Shown: one piece after another, positions 12,701-20,600 of the stretch | Layout of the letters: each line of letters opens with the position of its first letter | Position numbering within the stretch: position 1 is the stretch's first letter | NCBI RefSeq assembly: GCF_902806685.2 | Contig: NC_048548.1 | Coordinates: forward strand, 11,868,557-11,932,556 | DNA length: 64,000 bases | Direction of reading: 5' to 3' | Source: Maniola hyperantus | Taxonomy: Eukaryota; Arthropoda; Insecta; Lepidoptera; Nymphalidae | Translations under genes and position numbers: made by a program | Notes under the pieces: generated by a model | Told to the model about the DNA's origin: nothing | Databases searched by the model: none | Seen by the model: only the letters and a program-made list of their open reading frames with translations

Positions 12701-13305
12701 GAACCCTGGACCCCACAACTGGAAGGTCGACATCTTAACAACTAGAATATCACCGGTTTTTATAAACTTTAAAAATAATGCCTAACTTCATAGTTCAAAC
12801 CCTGTGTATACAACTGACCATACCTGATAGTAAAAATTGCATAGCTTCTCAATTTCCTTATCATGCTGTTGAATCCTCTCATCCAGCTGCTGCACAAAGG
12901 CCTCATGTCCACCTTCTCCTTCATACACAGACCTGAATGCTGGGCCCCAGTAGTCATCTATGCCTTCTATCTCCTGGAATTATCAAAATTGTTCAACATT
13001 ATCAACATTGGGTCCCAAGGTGCTGCACTGGTATGGCGACTGCACACCAGAAAATGACAGTTTTGCTGCTGCTAAACGAGCTGGTAGAACGTCCATATCC
13101 TGACTAGATCTTAGAAATTTATCCAGCTACAAATCAAACCCAGGACGTCCCACTTACAAAAGCTCAACACAGCATCAACGAGATCGACATTCTTAATTGT
13201 TTCAGCTCTTTTTATGTGGTGCTCGCACAATAATACTCCCAAAGAAAGCTTTATTAGATAGAATTCTAGGGGCGTGAAATTTACCTGTATAGTTGCATTA
13301 GTCAT
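565..13305 (-). CDS. Sec15: Sec15 / EXOC6, exocyst complex subunit (3' end beyond left edge)
   Basis: Subunit of the octameric exocyst, which tethers secretory vesicles to the plasma membrane; in the family Sec15 is the effector of Rab11/Sec4-type GTPases. Coding exons read on the minus strand, all with GT-AG junctions and consistent phase: 13305-13285, 12973-12824, 11382-11277, 10824-10701, 10145-9965, 8681-8606, 8016-7875, 7297-7004, 6318-6183, 5617-5532, 4922-4712, 3669-3577, 3028-2914, 2146-2050, 765-565. Together they give 677 codons plus 2 nt, against about 800 aa for human EXOC6. Recognisable blocks are HDKEIEKLCNFYYQGF near the N-terminus, YYPALKTLEQLEHVLLP, RKQQARLVL, VYVQVKEFIYAWLKYS, and LDLDVIQCEQFAAGEPVPG in the last visible exon. 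The missing C-terminal part (about 90 residues in the family) must be left of position 1. The first exon codes only seven residues. Exons 11 and 15 have partial tandem copies beside them. Identity is certain; the borders of exons 4 and 7 were chosen by phase. Confidence 0.95.
811..1075. mobile_element. MITE with 18-bp perfect terminal inverted repeats
   Basis: The ends are TGGCTAATTCTGTTGTAC at 811-828 and its exact reverse complement at 1058-1075. The interior is AT-rich and non-coding. It lies in Sec15 intron 14. Related but eroded sequence occurs near 60840-61000. Confidence 0.75.
1192..1508 (+). mobile_element. tRNA-derived SINE (family S1), full length
   Basis: The head contains pol III A-box-like (GATAGCCTAGTGATTAGGAC) and B-box-like (GGTTCGATCC) motifs. 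The body is the usual lepidopteran consensus, with a GTGAGCCGGCGATGGGTTGATC stretch near the end and an ATGATGATG tail. Many partial copies of this family occur elsewhere in the window. Confidence 0.88.
1509..1846 (+). mobile_element. 3' end of a non-LTR retrotransposon
   Basis: A short reading frame (to 1728) resembles the extreme C-terminus of LINE polyproteins: IFNLLPSDIK, FKPALSKWLL, then YSIKEFF. It is followed by a 3' UTR with AATAAATAAATAA. It abuts the tail of the SINE at 1192-1508. Clade not determined. Confidence 0.6.
2258..2845. mobile_element. Composite of RTE-like LINE 3' fragments in opposite orientations
   Basis: 2258-2400 is antisense to the LINE tail (CATCAT run, then a stretch matching TCCAGCAGTGGACGT reversed). 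2405-2690 is sense and encodes the eroded C-terminal motif MLGVSLRDQIRNEQIRRRT with stops. 2700-2830 encodes a different C-terminal tail, RGRPKKRWIDCVKEDMLVKG, ending in a stop. It lies in Sec15 intron 13. Confidence 0.7.
3052..3194. mobile_element. Small MITE-like element with AAACTAAACTA inverted ends
   Basis: The left arm has GGGCCGATT and TCTCTAAACTAAACTA. The right arm has TAGTTTAGTTTAGAGA and AATCAGCCCC, which are imperfect reverse complements. It lies between Sec15 exons 12 and 13. Confidence 0.5.
3231..3436 (-). mobile_element. Eroded CTAG-ending Helitron-like element (family B)
   Basis: Antisense copy: CTAGATGATGCCC at the left, ATTTATAATATTAGT at the right, with the family's internal GGGATGCAAGCTA and ACAGACAAAAACA stretches. 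The terminal hairpin is decayed. Confidence 0.6.
3455..3550 (+). mobile_element. RTE-like LINE tail fragment
   Basis: Contains the tail GGCCTATGTCCAGCAGTGGA followed by a GGATTGGATTAGATTGG repeat. It lies just downstream, in Sec15 orientation, of exon 12. Confidence 0.55.
3787..3981. mobile_element. Foldback element with about 82-bp near-perfect inverted arms
   Basis: The left arm (3787-3868) begins CTTTCATACTGCGTCCAG and the right arm (3899-3981) ends CTGGACGCAGTGTGAAAG. Both arms carry a doubled GCAGGATCCCGTTTT module and an ATTCGCC/GGCGAAT block. The spacer is about 30 bp and itself has a GCATCCCGCATGC mini-hairpin. Nothing is coded. It lies in Sec15 intron 11. Confidence 0.88.
4024..4249 (-). 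mobile_element. CTAG-ending Helitron-like element (family A)
   Basis: Antisense copy: GCTTATGCTCGCGACTTCGT at the left (3' end with hairpin), TCAGTCAGTCAGTCACC and TTATATATTTAGA at the right (5' end). Full length, moderately diverged. Confidence 0.75.
4264..4711 (-). repeat. Tandem copies of Sec15 exon 11 with a donor-site minisatellite
   Basis: The real exon 11 is 4922-4712. A second copy of its 3' half and donor starts at 4431, 281 bp away. It reads SLLLSRYFTGCLSALF, then RRPLPLMQLVQ and GTAAGG. A third copy at about 4285-4375 keeps only the middle of the exon. Between copies there are at least five decayed repeats of about 30 bp built on ATAGCCGAATTCCTTACCTG, that is, repeated exon-intron junctions. 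The copies contain substitutions and look non-functional. Confidence 0.85.
4942..5132 (+). mobile_element. CTAG-ending Helitron-like element (family A), hairpin deleted
   Basis: Starts TCTAAATATATAAAAGG and ends GAGCATAAGCTAGT. The stretch that normally carries CGCGGACGAAGTCGCG is missing (GGAGGGAGCATAAG instead). It starts about 20 bp from the acceptor of Sec15 exon 11. Confidence 0.75.
5858..6147. mobile_element. MITE (family M9), about 290 bp
   Basis: The left end GGTACTGGAAATTGATTCTG pairs imperfectly with the right end GAATCGTCGTCAATACC. The inner pair is TTTAGAGTATTCACATCC against GATGCTGATACCTACTCTAA. A second copy lies at 29146-29433 in aconitase. Confidence 0.7.
6366..6516 (-). mobile_element. 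Second tRNA-derived SINE family (S2), antisense
   Basis: On the minus strand it begins GAGCCTCAATAGCTCAACCG with an A-box-like motif and has a B-box-like GGTTCAAATCC. This is followed by GCACTATTGTCGTACCTACT. Other copies are at 23148, 33838 and 58750. Confidence 0.72.
6662..6826 (+). mobile_element. SINE S1, 3' part
   Basis: Matches the body and tail of the SINE at 1192-1508 (CCATAATGTTCTCAAAGGTG, then CCGCACATGGCCAGCGTGG, then GGTTGATCATGATGATT). The tRNA head is absent. It is preceded by a G9 run at 6641. Confidence 0.8.
6887..6944. repeat. Long perfect-stem hairpin near Sec15 exon 8 donor
   Basis: CACCTACATCAGCCTAGC at 6887-6904 is exactly complementary to 6927-6944. The inner part also pairs with two mismatches, leaving a 4-nt CTTT loop. 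It sits about 60 bp past the exon 8 donor (7004). Confidence 0.8.
7310..7545. repeat. Repeat-like stretch rich in CTTGCAGAAGT / ACTTCCGCAAG motifs
   Basis: ACTTGCAGAAGTTGACTTCCGCAAGC-type words recur in both orientations between 7338 and 7530, suggesting a small inverted-repeat element. Edges are not clear. It begins just upstream of the exon 8 acceptor of Sec15. Confidence 0.4.
7590..7862 (+). mobile_element. Remnant of MITE M12 followed by RTE-like LINE tail
   Basis: 7650-7700 carries GAGTGACAGAGACAACGCTC and AAGCCGAAATGT, reverse-complement remnants of family M12. 7715-7862 carries the RTE tail (CGCTGGATTCAGGCGGCGCAAGACC, seen in pieces), CTACAAGAGACCTATGTCCA and a GATGATGATGA end. Confidence 0.6.
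8096..8259. mobile_element. MITE (family M11), copy 1
   Basis: The ends TAAGTCCCGCAAATTGCTA and TAGCAATTTGCGGGGATTA are inverted repeats. The interior carries ATGACGTCATTTTGACGTCA and AAAATGGCGGCCACGCGC. Flanked by TA. Other copies are at 19789 and 38533. It lies in Sec15 intron 6. Confidence 0.8.
8777..9356 (+). mobile_element. Helitron-like element (family D), without its 3' end
   Basis: Begins TACACTAATATTATAAAGAGG, then (GTTT)n from about 8808 to 8840, then AAAACTACTGGACCGATTTT and GAAAGCTACATTATCCACGAG. The 5' half resembles the next element at 9357, suggesting a tandem or nested pair. Confidence 0.55.
9357..9536 (+). mobile_element. Helitron-like element (family D), complete 3' end with G-C hairpin
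   Basis: A short copy ending GGGATCAGCTAGT. Its subterminal hairpin (9508-9523) is CGCGGGCGAAGCCGCG, where the A-T pair of families A-C is replaced by G-C. Eight nucleotides separate the hairpin from the terminal CTAG. Confidence 0.75.
10179..10275 (-). mobile_element. Helitron-like family B/C fragment
   Basis: Antisense 3' part: AACTAGCTGATACCCTCGGC, then CGGGATAAAAAGTAGCCCATG. The hairpin is damaged. Confidence 0.6.
10444..10655 (+). mobile_element. Helitron-like element (family A)
   Basis: TATATAAAAGGAAAAGGTGA at the start, GAGCATAAGCTAGT at the end, hairpin CGCGGTCGAAGTCGCG with one mismatch. It ends about 45 bp before the Sec15 exon 4 donor region (10701). Confidence 0.8.
11438..11616. 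mobile_element. MITE (family M12), copy 1
   Basis: The ends AGTACGCGGTTGAAAGTGAT and ATCACTTTTGGCCGCATACT are imperfect inverted repeats. Inside are CCTTTAGAATGACATTTC and GTCTCCTTCTAAAG. It lies upstream of the Sec15 exon 3 acceptor. Copy 2 is at 48139. Confidence 0.75.
11632..11930 (-). mobile_element. Helitron-like element, diverged hairpin variant
   Basis: The left end ACTAGCGATCCGCCCCGGC corresponds to an antisense CTAG terminus with a G/C-rich version of the stem. The right part has ATACATACAGACAGCAGG. Boundaries approximate. Confidence 0.5.
12243..12470 (-). mobile_element. Helitron-like element (family B), near complete
   Basis: Antisense: ACTAGCTGATGCCCGCGACT on the left with an intact stem, (CAGA)n at 12417-12437, and GCATTTATAATATTAGTATG on the right. 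Confidence 0.8.
12514..12757 (-). mobile_element. SINE S1, near complete, antisense
   Basis: Starts with the reversed GATGATGATG tail, contains ACCTTTGAGAACATTATGG and ends with the reversed tRNA head (GGGATTGAACCCTGGA, CATCTTAACAACTAG). It lies about 65 bp from the Sec15 exon 2 donor. Confidence 0.8.
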
Positions 13306-14616
13306 AGCGGCAAGATCTTATAGTTATGATTTATTCTTAGTTCCGCAATCAACAGAAACACATAAGTATTAAGCTTCAAAACATATTATATATTATTTTA
13401 ATAATAAAATTAAAATCAAAACAATTTCAATTCATATTATTATTTAGTGTGACCAACTTCGGATGCTTCGGATCTAAAATCCTACCAATAACCAAACTGT
13501 TTTGTTCCAAGGAGTAAATGTATAGGTACTGTGCCGAGGATGGAGGAAGGCACGAGATGCGCGGCGCAATTTTGGGAAAATAACATGTTGTATTTTACAT
13601 ACCTCATTAGTTTATACCCGATTTTCAAATATAGGTTGAACCTCTAATCAGTCAGTCCTATTTTATATTTGAGTTAATAGCTATAGCCTGGTTCCGTAGG
13701 TAGTCGGATGAAGGGGTTGTTATACAGATTTCAAGAAACGAGAGCTAAATTACACCTAAATAGTAGGATTAAAAATAGTATGGTCACATTACGTGACAAA
13801 AGTCAGTTGTCAATGTCATTTGTCTTGTTGACAACTTCGAGCAATCATTGTGAAATCAAATTAAACTATGTATATTTATATTTAATTTATTATTAAAGTA
13901 CTTTCACACAAACACACACTTTCACCATTTTGTTATCAAGGAAATGAAACTGTATAAAATGAATAACCAAAATATTAGTCATATAATTTAAAAGCATACT
14001 TACGTTGGCATCTGTGGATGTACCAATGTTGCTACACTGAATATTAATGCTTACCCGGAGACCATTTGAAAAGTGAGGACACTTGCAAAACAAAATGGAA
14101 TATCTAGTTTAATATAAATTGAGATTCAGAACATCAAAATTCAAAATTCAGCTTATTGAAAACTTTTTGTATAATTGCCTACATAAAAATAATTTTGACA
14201 GTTGCAGTCGTAGCAGTTGACATTATTTTATTTGCGGTAAGCACGATAATTTTATTTGTCTAAACTTTTTACTTAAAATAACAATTCAATGTTAAATCTG
14301 GTTAAATAATATTTTATAAACAAAATATTCTTACATTTATTTAGGTAAAATAGTAGACGCTGACAACATTATATCACGAGACAACTGCCAAATCTGTCAA
14401 AAGTCAAAAGCCAATTTTCCAAATCAATCTGCCAAAAATTCCGCTGAAGCGGTGGAAGTGTGAGTGCGTTGTCGTCGTTTTAATTTTTATAATATAAAAA
14501 AAGAACTGCGTTGCAAATAAAACGGCGACAGTTTAGTGATATCCATGTTGCCTATATTTACTTAATTAACAGATTTTATTATTAAATTTATATTGTTATA
14601 CAGAGGTCCCGCAACC
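13306..14616. promoter_or_regulatory. Divergent Sec15 / aconitase intergenic and 5' UTR region
   Basis: The start codons of Sec15 (13305, minus) and aconitase (14617, plus) face away from each other over 1.3 kb. An acceptor (AG at 14602-14603) directly before the aconitase start shows that at least one 5' UTR exon lies upstream. A possible donor is GTGAGTGCG near 14459. No TATA box was recognised. The rest is AT-rich without recognisable elements. Whether one promoter drives both genes is inference. Confidence 0.5.
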
Positions 14617-17600
14617 ATGGCTCACTGTATGAGAGTTTTGCATGGCCAAGTAAGTTCTATTTAAATTCGTTAATATCCACGTGTAGTTAATTTCAAGAAA
14701 ATTCACTAATAGCCCGTTTATAAATCCGCAATATGATAATTATTTGTTTACGGTCTTATCATTATTGCAAAATTACCGATAACGCAAATGAATGAGTAGG
14801 TCAGAATACGATACTATAAAATAAACATTTTATAGTATCGTATTCAGTCTGGGTTATTTATGAGTAACCGGATCTCGTTTACTACGGGTTTTGTCTGGGG
14901 CTTCTTAATCTGAGAAGATTTCATGGGGTCAATGTCCGTTTACAGGAGTATTATCTTTCAGGGTAGCAGGACAAGGATAGCACTCGTGGAAATCCAACAA
15001 AGATGCTTCAGCGTGTCACCACTCACCGCCGCGGCGGCCCAGGTACTGCAAAACGGCATAAAAAGTGAAATTTTCAAGTGTTTTCAGTGATTTTTCAACA
15101 TTGTTATGTAATCAATGTCAAGTCGAAAATTACGAATTGTGACCGCTATTTTCGTGTTATAATGCAGCCGCGATGTGTTTTAGGTCGCCATGTCAAAGTT
15201 CGACAAAGCTCCTTTGCCGTACGACAAGTTGACCAAGACTTTGGAAGTTGTCAAGAAAAGGTTAGGCCGTGATATGACCTTGTCCGAGAAAGTTCTGTAT
15301 TCCCACTTGGATGATCCCAAAGTACAGGTGAGTACCTACTATAATGATATTATTTCCAATAATTTTTTGCTTAATTTTTTTATATAATACTTCTAAATAT
15401 ATAAAAGGAAAAGGTGATTGACTGACTGACTGACTGACTGACTGATCTATCAACGCACAGCTCAAACTACTGGACGGATCGGGCTGAAATTTGGCATGCA
15501 GATAGCTATTACGACGTAGGCATCCGCTAAGAAAGGATTTTTGAAAATTTAACCCCTAAGGGGGTGAAATAAAGGTTTGAAATTTGTGTAGTCTACGCGG
15601 ACGAAGTCGCGAGCATAAGCTAGTTATATTATAAAATATTGTTTTTTTATAATTTAAAATCCTAATCCTAATAATATTATGAAAGTTTGGATGTTTGTTG
15701 CACCTTCACGCTATAATGAAGCTTATACTCATGACACAGGTTTACCTAGTTTGGGGGTCGAGGGCAATTTTAAGCAATAATTGTAATTGGAACAAATGAA
15801 GATTTATTTATTATTTATTTATTTATTTATAATTAGTTCCTGTGGGATTTTTAAAAACGTATTCACACTCACTTGCATCCAAATCCAAACATCCAATTTA
15901 AAGTTATTCTTGTGATAGAAGGCCACTTATGTTTATATGGATTATTAGCATATTTATCGCTCAAACAATTTACATTAACCTGAGCTAGAAATATTAAAAG
16001 TTGCATAACATTATAAAACTGGTTTTGTAGCCAAATAAAGTATCCAGAATATGTTAACTTTTTGGAGTACATTGTCATCATCCCACTGCTAGCTGATAGC
16101 TCACTACTGAATGTGGGTCTCCTCTCAGATTGAGAGGTATTTGGCCACAGTCTGCTATGCTGGCCAAGTGTGGATTGGCAGGCAGTACATGCTAGTACTT
16201 ATTCTAAATTATTTATGTGATTATTTATAAGGTTTATTAGGGTCACTAAAGCACTATTTAGGACTTTCAATGTAGAAGAACTAGATGATGCCTGGGACAT
16301 TTAGTTGTTAAATCTTAATTCTTGATTTACCAGGGTAAAAATTAGCCTATGTCTATCTATAGAATGCAAGCTATCACTGCAAAATTTCATTAAAATCATT
16401 TAAGTGGATATGCTGTTGAAAGATAACAGACAGAGAGACATACCTTTGCATTTTATTACTAGTATGGATGATTTATAAAATTTTTTATATAATTAAAAAT
16501 ATATATAATTTAAAAAAATTCCAACAACAGTAGTTTTCATTGGAAATAACGTATCTTGTCTGTGTGGGTTTAGGTTTATAAAAATTGTGTGTGAACTCCT
16601 TGATTTCCCAGGTTAAAAGTAGCCTGTGTTATTCTCCAGAACTTTAACAATTATGTGTGCTAAAATCATGATCTATTATTCTGTTGCCTCATAGTTGAAA
16701 TATAAACCACAAACACACTTTCACATCTAAATATTTAAATGGAAAAGGTGACCGACTGATCTATCAACGCCCAGCTCAAACTACTGGACGGATAGGGCCA
16801 AAATTTGGCATACCGTTAGCAAAAATCCTACCTATTTATTCTTTACATAGGAAATGGAGAGAGGCACCAGTTACCTTAGGCTACGTCCAGATAGAGTGGC
16901 CATGCAGGACGCGACAGCTCAGATGGCCATGTTACAGTTCATCTCATCAGGCCTGCCAACGGTGGCTGTACCTTCCACTATCCACTGTGATCATTTGATT
17001 GAGGCTCAGACTGGCGGTGAAAAGGATTTGGCGAGAGCTAAGGTAAATGGATACACTATTACTCTATACAGGGTGTAATTAGAACGCTAGCAAAAACGAA
17101 GACAGGTGATAGTGCTGATGATTACATATTATAATGTACCACATGAAAAAACGCGATTTTTTAAAAATAAAATTACTGTATTTTTTAAAGTTCGTAAGCT
17201 ATTGCAAATAAAACAAAACATCTGAATGACGCTAGAGGTCAGCGAACGTTGCGTAGATACGTGCCACGTCGTAGCCCCCGATTGACCCTATGTTTTGCGG
17301 GTTTGAAAATTACCGCGAAACTTGTACAAATAACGCACAATACAAGTGACGCGCTTTTTCCGGCGCTTTCGTCGTCGTTCTAAAGTTTTAAAGTAAGTAA
17401 GTTCGTAAGTTCTAAAGGTATTTCAGTTATATTATCACGGTTTCGCTGTAAAATAAAATATATTTTATTTGAAATGAACCATCTTATGTGTAGTACTACA
17501 TAGACGTAATTGGCGAAAACCGACTTGTTTAGTTTTTTGAGGCAACTTAGGAATGATTTCGTAAGTTGTATATGTACTTTCCCAAAAAGAAATATTATCT

Positions 17601-20600
17601 CAAACTCTCACTTCAGTATTAAAGCTATCCTGAAAGTTGCAATCTATCATCTAAACTACTTTATTTTTCATCAGGATATCAACAAGGAAGTATACAAGTT
17701 CTTGGAAACCGCTGGTGCTAAATATGGTGTTGGTTTCTGGAAACCAGGCTCAGGCATCATCCATCAGATCATCTTAGAAAACTATGCTTTCCCTGGTCTC
17801 CTAATGATTGGTACTGACTCCCACACACCTAATGGAGGGGGTCTTGGCGGACTTTGCATTGGTGAGATTGTTTATACTTCACTATCTTTAAGTGTAAATA
17901 TAATAAGGGCTAGACCACACTGGCGACGCGACAAGACATGCACGTTTTATTTCATTAATTACAACTGTTGTGCTTGAAAAAGGCTATGCATATTACTCTT
18001 CTATTGTGTATTGTTTTTAAATGATTTGGAATTCTACATGTCTTGCTATCTCTTTCATAATGATGCTCCATGCGCAAAGGAATAACACTGCATTTAAACC
18101 TGTCAATTTAGTTTTAAGATTATGTACAACACAAATATAGTTTTAGATTTTTTTAAATATTATATGGGGTTATGAATACAATAATATCAGTTTTTTGGCT
18201 CTTTTGAAACTGGAGATTTTACGGTAATGTATTTATTCACAGGTGTCGGTGGCGCGGACGCCGTAGACGTAATGGCCGACATCCCCTGGGAATTGAAGTG
18301 CCCGAAGGTTATTGGCGTTAAACTAACTGGTATGTTATTTTTTTTGTCAAAATATACCTATAATTTTTTTAAATTTTCTATGTATTGCAATTCCAATTCT
18401 TTTTTTACAATTTCCAATTGTATCAAACATCCAGTTCTTATATTTACTGTATCAAACATTTTAATTTAAAGATTCGAATTCTCTTGTTTGTATATAGTTC
18501 GCGACAGGTTGACATGGCAATCAGGGTATAAGGCGGGGAGACGCGGAGGCTGTGCGGGTGTGCGGGGCGTCCCCACCCCGATTGCAATGTTGACCTGTCG
18601 CGTACTATACAATTCGAGTACATCGATTTTGCTAGATGTTTTTAATAATTATCACTACTCATATTATAAATGCGAAAGTGTTTGTTTTTTGGTTTGTCCT
18701 TCAATCACGTCGCAACGGATTTTTAAACGGATTGACAAGATTTTTTGCATGGACATAGTTCAAAACCTGGAGAGTAACATAGGTTACTTTTATCCCGGAA
18801 AATCAAAGAGGTACCTCGCAACCACAAGAAATGACCAGATCAGATACCTCTATAAAATATTATAAATGCGAAAGTGTGTCTGTCTGTCTGCTAGCTTTTC
18901 ACAGCTCAACCGTTCAACCGATTTTAACGCAATTTGGTACAGAGATAGTTTGCATCCCGGGGAAGGACATAGGCTACTTTTTATCCCGGAAAATTGAAGA
19001 GTTCCCACAGGATTTTCAAAAACCTAAATCCACGCGGACGAAGTCGCGGGTTTCAACTAGTACCTCTATAAAATAAGAACGTTGTCAGTGTGTACCGCAC
19101 CTTAGCGGTCTGCAATGGAAATGAGGCTGTATAAAATCTTGTGCGTATTTACAAGATTACGAGATGTCTGTAATCAGAAATCACAAAGAATATTTTAGGC
19201 ATAATCTCAAGTTAGATGAAATGTTGATAAAAATAATTGAAATTGATAACTTTCACCGATACGCAATTCATTGATAAACAAAACGAACGAATGCCAAATA
19301 GTTACATCTTTTTGACCAAATGATAACAGATAGCAAAGAAATATAAACGTTATTACAAGAACCTAGAAGTTAAATTGCATTAATATCACTCAGTTGCGCC
19401 TGTTGCATACATAACTTGCTTAGAATTAAAAATAGATAGGTATTTTTGCGTGGCCGCACGCCAAAATCTATATACATTGATAGCTGTTACGCATCACTTT
19501 CGTTTAAATTATAGAGATCAAAAGGTTCAACCACTATCAGCACCAGCTGATAAAATATATCCAAACTTGAGTTATTAACTCATATTTTTAGGGTTCCGTA
19601 CCTCCAAAGTAAAACGGAACCCTTATAGGATCACTTTGTTGTCTGCCTGACCTGCCACCTGTTCAACACAGCCTATGACCATAGCAATCATCTCTGATTG
19701 GTTGACGCTCTCAAATGCAAAGCTACAGCAATAATACTATAAATACAGCCAATCACAATTATTGCGATAGTAGTAACCCCAACTTTTATTAATTCCCGCA
19801 AATTGCTAATGCGCGTGGCCGCCATTGACTGAAGTTTCGAGCTGATTGTATATTTTTACTTAAATATAGGTCAAATGACGTCAAAAAGACGTCATTTCGA
19901 TGTTGATGAGACATGGTTCCAGCGCAATAGCAATTTGCGTGACTTATACCTAAGTCATAATTTTATTCTTAAGATCCACTTGGACTGTCTCATTTATTTT
20001 TATTATTCTATTTTTTATAATTAGTGGAAACATATTTTATCCCTGCTATTATAAAAATACCTTGTTCGTGTAATACGATCTGATATAGATATTATGTCTG
20101 TGCATAATATTATGATAATATTGATCTCTGAGGTTAATCGACTCAACTGCATAGGAGATAGACATCAATAATTACTTAAATTAATCATAATAAACTATAA
20201 TGTGACTTATTAAATCATTAATTATATTAAACATGTGTATAGATTTATTGGATATGCTTGGAGTTTTTCTACGTAATCAAATCAGAAATGAGGAGATATG
20301 TAGAACCAGAATAATCGACATAGCTCAACAGGCTGCCCACCCTGTATCTATGTCCAGCTGTGGAGGTCTATCGGTTGATAATGATCATGATAGATTTATT
20401 AGAAAACTAGCTGAGGCCCGCGACTTCGTACGCGTGGATTTGGGTTTTTAAAAATCCCGTGGGAACTCTTTGATTTTCCGTGATAAAAAGTAGCCTATGT
20501 CACTCTCCAGGTCTTAAACTATACCCACGCAAAAAATCACGTCGATCCGTTGTTCTGTTGCGACGTGATTGAAGGACAAACCAATAAACAAACACACTTT

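Noticed and set aside
18488..19076. Plus-strand open frames of 80-125 codons
   Set aside because: They run through a MITE and two Helitron-like copies in an aconitase intron; no protein family is recognisable.
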